From the NCBI GenBank assembly GCA_963576735.1, contig OY755178.1, positions 8,122,001 to 8,186,000 on the forward strand: DNA of 64,000 nt. The letters are read 5' to 3'. Source of the stretch: Bedellia somnulentella (lineage: Eukaryota > Arthropoda > Insecta > Lepidoptera > Bedelliidae). How positions within the stretch are numbered: position 1 is the stretch's first letter; every line of letters begins with the position of its first letter. Positions 21,648 to 35,800 of the stretch are shown here, piece by piece. The position numbers were made by a program, and so were the translations under genes. The notes under the pieces are model-generated. The model did not search any database, had not been told where the DNA came from, and worked only from the letters and a program-made list of their open reading frames with translations.

Positions 21648-22172
21648 TCTACCTACCTATCTATACTCACAGCTATAAATTCCAAAAAAACGTAACCAAA
21701 GCTTTAGAATGTGAAATTCCTCAGCCATTTTTGCAAGTTTACTGTAGAAAAGATTGCATTATGAAGGAATGTTAGTGATTTATCATGGTTGTTAACGGTG
21801 AGGGAAAACATCGTGAGGAAACCCACATGGCTGAGTTGTACTTAGTCATGTGACAGTGTATTCGTACAAAAACGGCGATAGGCCTGCCCCCTATCACGTG
21901 AGTACACTGTCCATGCAAAACGTGGGTACTCTGAACACCGGGTGACTAAGTCACGTGGTGTTCAGAAGTATAAGTACCTCTGCCAACCCCTTCGGGGATA
22001 TTCGGCGTGAACGTTTATGTTATGTTATGTTGTGTTATGTTAGTGATTGGTCTCTACTAACCGTATTTCCCAGAAATTACTGAAAAAAGCCCCAAAAACC
22101 TCAATCGCCTCTTTCGACACCCGCGGAAAGAAATAAGTAAGTGCTTTTCTAAGACTACACTACACTGTACTG
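21648..22172 (-). mobile_element. SINE-A interrupted by SINE-B
   Basis: The two halves of one diverged SINE-A (21648-21780 and 22049-22172) flank a SINE-B. The break carries a 12-bp target-site duplication, ATGTTAGTGATT. Confidence 0.82.
21781..22036 (+). mobile_element. SINE-B, full length, inserted in SINE-A
   Basis: From TATCATGGTTGTTAACGGTG to CGGCGTGAACGTTTATGTT plus a (TATGT)n tail. ATGTTAGTGATT is duplicated at 21769-21780 and 22037-22048. It includes an imperfect hairpin, CTGAACACC...GGTGTTCAG, near 21930-21967. Confidence 0.9.
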
Positions 22173-22286
22173 GCAATGGCAACGGTTGAGCACTTGAGCA
22201 GAGCTTACAGACGTGAAAAACAAAAAAAAACTTAATAACGAATACCAACAGCATAGAAATCTCAAAAAATTTACAATTAAAAGATT

Positions 22287-22553
22287 AAACAACCATGACT
22301 AATATATCATGGTTGTTAACGGTGAGGGAAAACATCGTGAGGAAACCCACATGGCTGAGTTGTACTTAGTCATGTGACAGTGTATTCGTACAAAACGGCG
22401 ATAGGCCTCCCCCTATCACTTGAGTACATTGTCCAAGCAAAACGTGGGTACTCTGAACACCAGGTGACAAAAGTCACGTGATGTTCAGAAGTATTAGTAC
22501 CTCTGCCAACCCATTCGGGGATATTCGGCGTGAACGTTCATGTTATGTAAAAG
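22287..22553 (+). mobile_element. SINE-B, full length
   Basis: Very similar to the copy at 21781. AAAAGATTAAA occurs just before (about 22276) and just after (about 22550) and is the likely target-site duplication. The extra 5' bases make a small inverted repeat, AACAACCATGA...TCATGGTTGTT. Confidence 0.85.
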
Positions 22554-22984
22554 ATTAAAATTTACATTTCGTATTGTAAATCGGTGCGACACAACATAAC
22601 CAACTTTTAATTAATAAGGTATATAGTATTAGAGTAATCCCAAGTTTTTCTGGCTTTGTAATTTACTCTTCGCTAGCACTAGCGAGACCAACTTCAGTAA
22701 TTAAAGAGTGTGGCCTGATAAAAGCCTTAGGGTTGACCGTTTATACCACCGATACCAAACCCATACTTGTTCGTTATTAATGGTCCGCACTTTGTCAACA
22801 AGCTACTGAATTTGATTAAGTCAATGTAATTTATGAATTTCATAATAGTTAAGATTTAGAAAAATATGATTTTGAATAGAAATTGTGCTCAAATAGGTAG
22901 GCAGCCCGAGCATGAAGAATAAAAGGGCGTATATGTATATAGGTATATAAATTTAAATGAAGCTCAAAAGTTTTGCCATGATTG

Positions 22985-23055
22985 TACCATGTGGCATACG
23001 ATAGTATCTGCCTAACCCAACGGGAACTAATGGCGTGAGCATATGTATGTATTTT
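22985..23055 (+). repeat. RTE LINE 3'-end fragment
   Basis: ACGATAGTATCTGCCTAACC, AATGGCGTGAGCATATGTAT. Only the last 60-70 bases of the LINE remain. Confidence 0.75.
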
Positions 23056-23219
23056 GAAAAAAATAAGACAACTTAAACATAGACATCTAAATTTAGATCA
23101 AGAACTTAGTTATTAGATACAGCTCAAGTTGTCATAACTTTAAACAGTTGGATCCTTCTCCACAGTAAGTATATAATTGCTGGTGCATAACAATTAATAT
23201 AGGTGCTGAAACTTATCAG

Positions 23220-23594
23220 AATAACAGGTAACACCCGCATCCCAACACCTTGAGCGTCTCGCACAAGTGCCCGTGGCTCCCAGCGCTCTGATAACCGTGA
23301 CTAATAGTCCGAAGCTATCGCTGATGCGGGCGAGGGAAGTTCCTAGTAGCGGGTGGAAAAATATCGATCTGGCTCCACAACCGCACACCTGTTCGGAACA
23401 CAATGGGGCGCGCACCTGCCGGGGCTGGTCGGCATTTCCACGCACGCAACACCTCACAAACGAACCAACCACCGCCACGAGCGCCGCGCCGGCGATGACG
23501 AGGGGCGCGGGAGGGGCCGCTGACCACCACGACGTCATACCACTATCGATTGTCCGGCATCTTGAATTTTACGCCACCACAGTTCTCTCGTCAG
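23220..23594 (+). promoter_or_regulatory. GC/CpG-rich region, candidate FoxJ1 promoter and 5' untranslated exon
   Basis: A sharp GC-rich block with many CpGs in an AT-rich setting, ending TCTCTCGTCAG/GTAAAA, a good splice donor. It lies about 80 bases before the FoxJ1 coding exon acceptor (TTTGTTTCAG at 23667-23676). If joined, the plus-strand frame here meets a stop before the FoxJ1 ATG, so I read it as untranslated. An antisense frame (23538-23194) starts with a hydrophobic stretch but has no partner exon. Confidence 0.45.
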
Positions 23595-23698
23595 GTAAAA
23601 CTTGCTTAATTCTAGCTATTTACTTCTAACTATATATTTTTGGTTGGATATTGCATGGCTTTGTTTTTTGTTTCAGATTTAGATTGCAATGTAGAATA

Positions 23699-24998
<1,300 letters not shown>

Positions 24999-27070
24999 GG
25001 CGTATACGTGTCGTGTTACAATAATCGTTTTCATTTTCAATCTGTTACAATGAGTTGGTGAAAGTTTTTAGTGTTAATGATTATATGAGAAGGAGATTTG
25101 TGCCTTAGAAGGAAAACGGTAAGGAGTTTGTAATTTTTGCATTTTTACTAAAACAACTATTTGTATCTATATTATAGCACAGTAGTAAAGTAAAAATGCC
25201 TTTACCAACTTTAGTAAGCATGAATATCTAGTCAGTATTTAATAGGAAGCAGGGGGCGAAAGATTTTGTTGTATTTTTTATACTTTGAAAAATAATGTGT
25301 AGGAAGAATAGTTTTATTGTAGCATTTACTAAAATTTTGTAGAAAATCTTAATAAAGTTTATGCCGCACAAATTTAATGTCTAGATCGTGTTTTGCACAA
25401 ATATTTTCAAGTATGTAATACTTTCGGTATGCTCAAATGAAACAGTATTCATTTAACTGCTCACTAATATATCTGTTGGTTTGTAAAAGTTTATACTAAT
25501 ACATAGTCGAATTAAAGAAACTGTTCGACTCTGAAATTTAACTATAAAATATTTTATTTGTATATTAGTAAATTAACGTGTTGCATTGCATGAGGTGATA
25601 GATTTCTGTATGTTTATTTTGGGATTCATTTTGCAATCGTAAGGCTTATTAATATTATGATTATGATCATTTCTTTTTATATATTAATTGAATAAAAAAG
25701 CAATTATGTTTTTAAATCAAGTGTTGTAATTTGAGCCAAGTAGTATTTCAAGTTTCATATGCTTATATATTTAAAACTTCACGTTTATAGAAATATTACG
25801 TTCTCAATTTGTTTGTTCTAATCTATCCCGTGCAGCGCATTAAGACAATTTTACCGCTCAGTATTGGATTTGTACAATATTCAAAAGATTTTATTATAGT
25901 TGTAAGTGTATGTTTGGAAACTTGTATCTATATTATAAATATATTAAACATAGCCTTTGTCAGTGAATCGTCCATTAGATAAGCAGACACTGCAACAACG
26001 ATTTGGTCAATTTTGCTCAGCACTTTGTAGATTTTAATATGAAATATTAAAATTAATTTGCAATAAAATTATAAGTAATTATTTTGTACATGCATTATTA
26101 GCTAAGAAATAATTATAAGACAAACACCCGAATGTATCGGTACTAGTAAAAAGTCTTATTACTTTATAATAAAGATAAAAACATGACTAGAAGTCATTGG
26201 CATTTCAGTATTAATTCTCAGAAAAAATATAAATGGGTACAATGGGTCTTTTACTTAATTGATGTTAAACGCAGAAATTAATGTAAAAAAAGATTTAAGC
26301 TTAATATTATTTTTACTTTAACCATTTAAATTGTGTATTAGTGAAATAATGCCGTAATGCAAAATTAATAGATAGCTTGTGTAATACACAATGTGTATAT
26401 ACTTAGTAAGTTAGAAGTTGTTTGACCTGTAGCGAGCCTTATGAAAACCTAATACTAATTATTAGACTGCCGACAATCGATTGCCATTTAGTACGAGCCT
26501 AACAAATCATGATTAGTTACTTATATATTTGGAAGTATATTTCAACTTCATTAACTGCTTTGACTTACAGCCGTTATCAATTTATCCCTACTTCATGAAT
26601 TTGTAACAAGGGCATAACTAGGTGGTCGTAAATTATTGCGATGACTCAGCGCCTGAACACTTAACTGCTCAGATTCTGAGTCATTGCTCAGCATTACGCA
26701 ACCCAGAAACGAAATGGGCACTGAAAACTGAATAAATTAAGGTCTTCTAATTACATGCAATGTAGTTCAGTATATCAAAGTGTCTATGTGATAAATACTT
26801 AAAATGTTCCATTAAAAGTAACTTCGTACAGATAATAAGACAGAAGGTAGAGTATGCGTTTATTACACTTACACCATCACATTTGATTTCAAACAAGAAT
26901 GCAGTGCAAGCTTTTTAGGCTTTTGTACCATTGCATTTAAAATGCAGTAAAGTATTGAACATTACGAGGGTCCTACAAAGTTGAATCCCATTATGCTTAG
27001 TCGGAGCTCCTGAATTATTTACTACAAAAAATAAACAGGGGCTGGGAAGGTGTCCATGATATTTTGTAAA
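24999..27070 (+). other. FoxJ1 3' untranslated region and AT-rich intergenic sequence
   Basis: No repeats with clear ends and no exons. AATAAA-type signals lie near 25350 (TTAATAAAGTTTATG), 25691 and 26168. The first, about 350 bases past the stop, is a reasonable polyadenylation site. A degenerate SINE-B 3' end lies at about 27070-27130. Confidence 0.45.
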
Positions 27071-27157
27071 ATTACGACACGTGACGTTCAAAAGAATTAA
27101 CACTACCCTTTGGGGATGGCCGGCGTGAACGATCAGTCATATACAATTTATAAATTA

Positions 27158-27407
27158 CATACATACATATACTCACGGCTATAAATCCCTTGAAGGGGTA
27201 GCCAGAGCTAGGGAATAAGAAATTCCTCAGCGACTTTTGGAAGGTATGTGGGGAAAAGATGGTGACATACAGGTTGTTGGTGATGGGTCTCCAACCTCAT
27301 CGCCCAAAAATCCCCTAAAAACCCCAATACCGTTAGTCGCCTCTTACGTACACCCACCGGAAGAAATGAAATAGTGTTATTCTAAGCCGACACTCCACAG
27401 CTTACAC
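27158..27407 (-). mobile_element. SINE-A, full length, with target-site duplication
   Basis: From ACATACATATACTCACGGC to ACTCCACAGC. Flanked by TTATAAATTA before (about 27148-27157) and after (27408-27417). Confidence 0.88.
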
Positions 27408-27581
27408 TTATAAATTATATGATTTTTTTAGAAAAAATGTTTATTAGTATGATAAATGAGTATGGAGGATATTGCGCTTTTGGACTGATATATTAATATT
27501 ATTATTCACCATTATATCGGGTTATGAAGTTTATCATAGCACTACTTCATTTCTTTTAACATCTCATCCCTTAATCCATGA

Positions 27582-27790
27582 CGCCGTCCGTGGTCAAGTG
27601 GATAGGTGACTAGTTCTCGGTTCGATTCCTGCTGAGAGCAACATTTATGTAATGAGCATAAATTATTGTTTCTTAGTCTTGTATATTATTTATATATGTA
27701 ATATTTCGTTGAGTTATTATCCCATAACACAAGTTATACTAATTTTGGGGCTAATTTGATCTGTGTATATGTCTATGTATTTAATTTTTT
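27582..27790 (+). mobile_element. tRNA-derived SINE
   Basis: The head has a Pol III A box (TGGTCAAGTGG at about 27591) and a perfect B box (GGTTCGATTCC at 27619-27629), with the anticodon arm shortened. The body continues TCTTAGTCTTG...TTATTATCCCATAACACAAG...GATCTGTGTATATG. The same sequence occurs in reverse at 55030-55230, which confirms a dispersed element. Confidence 0.75.
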
Positions 27791-29670
27791 AGCAGCAACG
27801 CTAAAAGGGGTCGACAGTGTTATCCAAAAACTCTAACTAACTAAAAATAAACTTTTTAATCAGATCACTTTATTACTCGTGCCGTATTGATCATAGACTG
27901 TTGTGCTATTATACCCATTTAATATATAAAAGACATGGTGATCAGTATTTAAAAAAAATATACTATAATTGTTTGAAGTGATAGATGTTTCGATAGTCGT
28001 ACTAACTTATTCGCACAAGATCGCAACTTATGACTTCAGGATAGAAATCTGTTATTGCAACTCTAATCAAGTAAAGTTTTGGTATGTAAATTAAAACTAA
28101 AACGTATAAAAATATGGATTTAATAAACCTTTAAATAAAATAATATTTAATAATTCAAATAAATTATAACAATAGATAATGTAATTAATTTTATCTATCA
28201 CAAACCATATAATCGCATATTATAGAAGATGAGTGGTTGTGGTGAGTTGAAATTAAAATTATTAATAACCGTAACAAATATATGAAAATCGCTTTAGTAA
28301 GTGTAGGTGTCGTCGGTGACCAGACACTGTTTTTCAGTGGAAAAAAATCCGTTACAAATTTTACTTATGTTGTAATGTTTTTTTTTATCTATGTATTTAT
28401 CTATTTTATCCAGAAATATGCAGCATTATTTTTCAAATTCAAGTTTGTGGAATATTTTGGATTGTGATAGCAAAATAGTTATGCCCTTTTAATAGTACAT
28501 ATATATATGCGTACATTAATAATTTAAAAATATAATGAATAGAAATACTTATCTCATGTACCCTAAATTTCATCAGTACAACTTATAAATCTAATAACAG
28601 TTCTGAATGTAACAATATAAGTGCTTATAATTTAAATATTCTCATTAATATATTTGATACTTTTCTAAATTAACTTGATTGTATAAATCATACTGCATGC
28701 TACATAATATTAATAATGAGTGGTCTTCGAAGAACTTAGTTAGTAAAAGAAGACTCGCTTTTTATATTGTTTTTTTTCGAATACAATATCAAATATAGCG
28801 CATTCCTGGTTGTCAATTAATAACATCTTCGTCGTGCAATTGTTACAACTCAAACTTTGCAATATATAAATGTTTAGAAGTGTCCTTATAGTGCTAATAA
28901 AGTTTTTAAAATAAGATGGGTTTTATTTCAACGTACAACGAAACCGTAAATATTTAAAAAACTAATAAATAAAAATTAACCACTAAATTTACATCACACA
29001 TTTGAAATCCTTATTTAGTTCCAAAAGCCTCAAAATAATAAAGCTAATATTTTCAGGAGCATCGCACCATCCAAGTGAGTGGAGTCCATTTATTATTTTT
29101 TACATAGATAATAATGTAACTTGCAATATCGTTTCTGAATGTAATAATATTTAACCATGACAACAAAATGCCTAATAAAAATTGCTGGCTTTACCACATC
29201 TGGCATAAAGATCACAAAATATATAAGTCATATCATAATTTTAGCTTAATAAGTTATTAGCTGTAATCCTATTTTCACGTATATATTTTTTAATATTGAT
29301 TCTAGTTATATTAAAACGTACAACTAGATTTAACATTATGCGTCTTATCGATAATCAAATTCAATATAGCACAATAATATGTTATGATTAATTCACATTA
29401 ATCTAGAAATAAAATATACAACAGTACATTTATGATGATAAATTATACCACTTCCGTTACGACAAAGAAGAATAGACAATAAAAAATGCGACTATTGAAC
29501 ATGCATATGCATTCCTCTATTACTTCAATATTATTTATAACTGCAACGATTTATGACATTACTGCGTAGTTTAAAGAAAATGGTTTGGCGTGATCCATTT
29601 GTCCAGTGTGGTCTCCACTTAGAGTCAAAACAATGCAAAAACACTCTTATTATGACACTCACATAACACT
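27791..29670. other. AT-rich intergenic sequence
   Basis: No coding exon or dated repeat was found between the FoxJ1 3' region and the GMC gene's 3' end. A short open frame at 28282-28467 has no recognisable features. TTTATT at 29675-29680 reads as AATAAA on the minus strand, about 145 bases past the GMC stop. Confidence 0.45.
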
Positions 29671-29825
29671 CGATTTTATTTGCTGTCTCTCTTTACCTCT
29701 AATCGACTATAATTTCTAGACTTATAGGACAATGCTACGATACACACAAATATTTACAAACTCATCATGTACATATATTAATGGCTATAAATATAATAAA
29801 GGTAGTCTCATAACACAAAAACATA

Positions 29826-32800
29826 TCATGTCTTGATACAAATATCAACATAGTATTCAAGAAACGTTTTTCTTCTACAATATGACTTGTTTTTGTTTGC
29901 AATATTAATTTCAAAGAATAAGCTAGACATCAACGCCACTGCGGCATTTATATTACCAGATGGCAATGATGGCAACACTGACGCATCGGCAACATATAAA
30001 TTCCTGACACCAATAACTTGAAAGGAGGTGTCAACCACAGAGTTTGCATCATTCTCAAGCCCCATACTGCAGGTCCCTACTGGATGATACACAGATAAAG
30101 TCATATGTCTCACATAACATTCCCAGTAAGCTCTAGTAAACAGGGGAAAATCACACCCAGGGAATTTATTTTCGTTAAAACTAGCACCTAACTTTTGCAT
30201 TGCTTTAGTTTTTAAGATTTTTTCTATAAGCATTAAACCTTTGACTAGTTTTTGTACATCTTCGACGTCACTCAGATAATTCGGGTTTAACTGTGGTGGG
30301 TCGAATGGATTTTTACTAGTTATAATGACATTTCCTCTACTTCTGGGATGTAAAACTATTGGTAATATACTAGCTGTTTGATCATTGACTACTTTAGCAA
30401 AATAATTATTCCAGACATCTTTCTTTATCCCCATATTTTTGCTTAAACCACTCCCTTTATCTGATGTTATACCTACCGGTAACACCATAAACTGTAAATC
30501 AGGGTTGCCAGTGGACGATGACAAAAAACCTACCACCTCACAACCAGGCGACGTAAAAGGCCCTTTACCATTTATGAAGTAGTTAAGAATATTTAAAGGT
30601 TTTAGCATGTCCATCGGACTAATGTTTAATGATGTATTAAACTTAATTAAGTCCAACCCAGTTGTAACATGATCTTGCAAATTAGCACCAACTGGAGAAT
30701 CTTTAACTACGGAAATGTTCAATTTTCCTAACTCGTCTCTAGGGCCTATTCCAGAAAGTTGTAATATTTTAGGAGAATTTATTGTGCCAGCACATAAAAT
30801 AACTGATTTTTTTGCCATTATTTGAAATATCCTACTATTTTTGCTAACAGTTACACCCTGAGCAATGTTATTGTCTATAAGAACTTTTTTGACAAAGGCA
30901 TGTGTTTTTAAATGCTGTGAATTAACAATATGGTCAGCTGTAGAATATCTTTTTCCGTTATTCTGCCACAAGAGACTCTTCATGAATCCATTTCCAAAGA
31001 TTTGCATTTCATTAAATATCTGGTAGCCTATTTCTTTTGCTGCGTCTACAATACTATCAGCTAGCTTACTATGATACCTTATCTTATCTAACCGAAGAAA
31101 ATGTTTCTCAATATAATCAAATTGATCTAGAATGAATTTTTCAGAGAATTTTCCATGAAACCAGTCAATGTAATGACTTATGTTGCCTCTCACATGTACC
31201 ATGTTGTTTATTTTTGATGAACCCCCTACTATTTTTCCTTGCGGCATATGGCATCTCTGAAAATAATCCATAAGTATTTATAGTTCATGTTTAGTATATA
31301 TTTCTACTAGCTTGTGATATCTTATGTAAATTATAATATAATATGATGTTGTACTGTGTGCATGGCAAATAAATAAATAAATAAATTTTCTTATAAATAA
31401 CAATAAGCCTTCATAGTATGGGGCTCGTGAGAACAAGTACATGTGATGTGAGAACTGAGATACTAATTTATATTTATATAATAAAATTATAATCATATCC
31501 AAAAACTTGGTGAAATAAACAATTTTGCTTATACTTTTATATCTATACAAACTTGCTTCTACTTTTAATTTTAAACTCCTCTTTTGTTGCTGCACTATAC
31601 AGATTAATGGGTTTGTTTACACAACAAAATAAAAATATATGACAATAAATAAAATTTTCGAACCCTGAATATTCACACTGTATGTAAATAAAAGGGAAGC
31701 AGAGGTAGTATACTTCTGAATATCACATAACATTAAAGAAATAAGGTGTTCAAAGTACCCATTGTTGGGAAAACCTATCACATGATAGGGAGCATGGCCC
31801 ATGGCTAAATGACAATAACATATAAATAAATATTGTAAAAAACTATAAAAGTATAAAGTTAATATAAATGATTTTCCCCACTCAACTTACAAATAATTGT
31901 GAGGATATGAATGTAAATAACAATCTAAAATTTACGCTACCTAAATTATATTTTTGCAATACAAAATTTAATAACTCACATTGTTTTCCATAGCTAAACA
32001 AGCAGCTTTTTGCGGTTGAGTTTTATAAGCCCAATCGTACTCAGATCCGAACAACAATGGCCCAAGGACTGGTATATCCAGAAACATGTTGCTGTGACCT
32101 CCAGCTTCTAACAGGATGAAGGAGTAATTGGTTTCTTTGGAAATCCTGTCAGCTATCAGTGATCCTGCAGTACCAGCACCAACTGAAATTATTTATTGGA
32201 AAAATTACTTATGGACTGAAAAATAACCCAACTACCACTTAAAACACTAGTAACATAAGTAGCATAACATAACATAACATATACTCACGGCTATAAATCC
32301 CTAGAAGGGGTAGCCAGAGCTAAGGAATTAGAAATTCCTAAGCCGCTTTTGGAAATTGAGTGGGGAAAAGATGGTAAACATAACATAAGTAGCCTCATAT
32401 GACAATTCGGTATGCAAAGTTTTTTTTCGGTATTTATTGAATATTTTTATTCGATAGCAAACAAGAAAATAAAAGACTAATTTGAATATTTTACATCTAA
32501 AATGAGTAATTGCAAAGTTATGATTTTTAAAGATTGTTCAACGTTTGTACTTAATGACGTCATCGATCGAAAATATCACGTAGCGACATGCAAATAAAGC
32601 GAAATGTTAAATAAAAATGTTGCTGATTGCAAAACATTTCACGAATTTGTGATCTCAATAACATAACATAAATGTTCACGCCGAATATCCCCGAAGGGGT
32701 TGGCATAGGTAGAGAGGCAGAGGTTGGTGATCTCAAATGAAATTATTACGATATTATACTAAACAAACCTTTCATTTTCGATATTATATTTATAAACTGC

Positions 32801-35800
32801 AAAAACGATTGTCTTTGAAATAACGCTGAAGGTCAAATACTGTTACAGTATTTTGTTAAAATAACGGTCATCTTAGCTTTGTTTGATTTCATTTCAAGAA
32901 AATATGTTTTAAAAACATAATATCTCGAAATGGTTTCGTAATCAGCACCACTTTTGTAAAACTTTGCATACCGAATTGAAGAGAGACTGGGTAGTAGTTC
33001 TAAATTGACTGAAAGGCTAACCTTATAAAATAGATATTAGTGCTGATTAAAGCACATATTTGAGTGTGGGTTCAATTGCTGGGTCAGGCCTTAACCATTT
33101 TGTAATTTTTCTTTGTTGAAACAAAAATTGAAATGTTATTTAAATCAATAAAAAAAACAAATTTAGAAAATGAAATATTTTTTTTCAAAATCTCTGCACA
33201 GCAAAACAGTGCTAACTCAACACTATGCTTGCAACTTAAGGAGATGCATACGGATTTTCAGTCAGCACCGACAAAAGTTACATTGAAAACATTACACCAA
33301 ACAAAACAGGGTATTGGACATACCGAGTAACCAACTAAAAATATAAATCTTACACATATTTAACAACTATATCTAAATAAACGAAGTTAAGTAATAATTA
33401 CCAAATAAATTTGTATACAACAAAACTATACACATATATAATATGGATCTATAGCTGTCGCAATATACTATAACAAACATTAATAATACTCATACATACA
33501 CATACTTAGGGCAATAAATCCCTAAGGGGTACCTAGCGCTTAGGAATAAGAAATTCTTCAGCCGATTTTTGAAGCTGAGGGGGAAATTACATACATATAC
33601 TCACGGTTATAAATCCCTTGAAGGGGTAGCCAGAGCTAGGGAATTAGAAATTCCTCAGCCACTGTTGGAAGTTGCGTGGGGAAAAGATGGTGAAATAAAG
33701 GTTGTTGGTGACAATGATCTTAATATAAAGGTTGTTGATGATGGGTCTCCAACTGCATCACCCAACAACCACTAAAAAGACCCCATACCCTTAGTCTCTT
33801 CTACCCTCTCTTTCTCCCTCTTACGAGCACCCACAGTGTTCATACATGTGATGATGATATATCATGTGATGTTCCAAAGTCATGGTATATCTGCCATCCT
33901 TAGGTGGTTTATGGCGTGAGCAAACCAGGCTGCACTAGAATATCAGCGTTGTGGCCATAGCCGTCTTTAACTTATTGGAGGCTCTGGGCATATGAGGATA
34001 ATGGGGCCCCTATGACTTTGACAGCACACTATTTTGTTAGAATAAACAAAGAAAATTGTGTAGTGTCGGTTTAGAATAGCACTACCCCATTTCTTCTGGT
34101 GGGTGTTGGTAAGAGGCGACTAACGGTATTTTGGCTTTTAAGGGATTTTTAGGCGATGCGGTTGAAGACCCATCACCAACAACCTTTATTTCACCATCTT
34201 TTCCCCACTCAACTTCCAAAAGTGGCTGAGGAATTTCTAATTCCTTAGCTCTTGCTACCCCGTCTAGGGATTTATAGCCGTGAGCGTGAGTAAATGTATG
34301 TATGTAAACAAAAATAGTAGAACAAGCTTCTAAGATTCATTTTTCGCTACGGTCACGTTCAGTTTTCTGTTGCTATAGGGATCTTGCGAATAGATCTTAG
34401 TGATGTATGTTGTCGAACTAGAACCTCAGTCCGTTAACAATTAATAATTCGAAAAACTACTTAACAAATATATTTTTGTATGTCTACAGCTATTAGGCCA
34501 GTAGAATCGTTTAATAGATATTCACCGCTATTTATTATTTATAAACAAAAGCGTATATATACATTTGCAAAAAAATATTTTTTTATATTTTGTTGATTCA
34601 ATATCTCGAGAACAACGCATCAGAAATCGAGACAAGATGCATTAGATAATTTTACATGATATTAGATAGTTTTACATACTTAGTATACCATTAAATTGTA
34701 TTTTACATATTGGAATTTATCTTAGTATGCTGAGAATATAATATTAAAAGAATATTGGTATTGTAGTCAGTAATTTACATACATACATACATATACTCAC
34801 GCCATTAATTCCCATTGGGGTAGGCAGAGACTATCGATCGCCACTTCGCACGATCCTGACAAACCTCTCTAGCTTCGTTTACATCCATCAATCTTTTCAT
34901 ACATGCTCTTTTATTCTTCATACTTCGGACGCCAGCCTTTTTGAGCACACTCTCAATTTGGTCCAAGTGTGTTCTCCGTGGTCGTCCTCTACTAACATTA
35001 CCATCCACACTAGCTCTATAGATCCCTTTTACCAATTTTCTATCATCCATCCTCTCTATGTGCCCAAACCATCTCAACATTCCTTTTTCTATCTTTCTTA
35101 CAATATCATCTTTCACACCACACTTTTCACGAATAACACTATTTCTCACTCGGTCACACAATCTAACATTACAAATTTTTCTGAGGGACCTCATCTCTAC
35201 TGCATTCACTCTGCTCTCATGCTTCTTCTGCCACACCCAACATTCGCTTCCATACATAAGCGTAGGAACAAGAACAGCATCATGCACAGCCATTCGGGCC
35301 TTTTCAGACACCGATTGACTGATCATTAGGCTATTCATTGCTCCATTTACCGCATTACCCTTTTTCACTCTTCTTTCAATGTCTTCATCACATTTTCCAT
35401 CCCTTGTAAACAAACTTCCCAGATATACAAACTCCTTCACCTGTTCCACATCCTTACCATCAATCGCAATCACGCATTCTGTCACATCTTCCTGTCTCTC
35501 AAAAACCATCGTTTTGGTCTTATCCACATTCACCCTCATTCCCTTTCTTACAAAAGACTCACATGCAATATTCATCATCTCTTGCAACTCTTCTGCCGAT
35601 GATGCAAGTAGCACTTGATCGTCAGCATACAAGAGGCATTTAATGATGAATCCACCCATTCTTAGTCCATAATCACTTTCACGCAACTCTGTCAAACAGT
35701 CATCCATGAACAAATTGAAGAGCCACGGAGAAGCTACACATCCCTGTCGGACACCCCTAGAGATTCCGAACCAGTCAGTGTTTTCCCCGTTTACTCTTAC

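Noticed and set aside
23267..23629. Plus-strand ORF as an N-terminal extension of FoxJ1
   Set aside because: Splicing from its donor at 23594 to the FoxJ1 acceptor leads to a stop before the FoxJ1 ATG.
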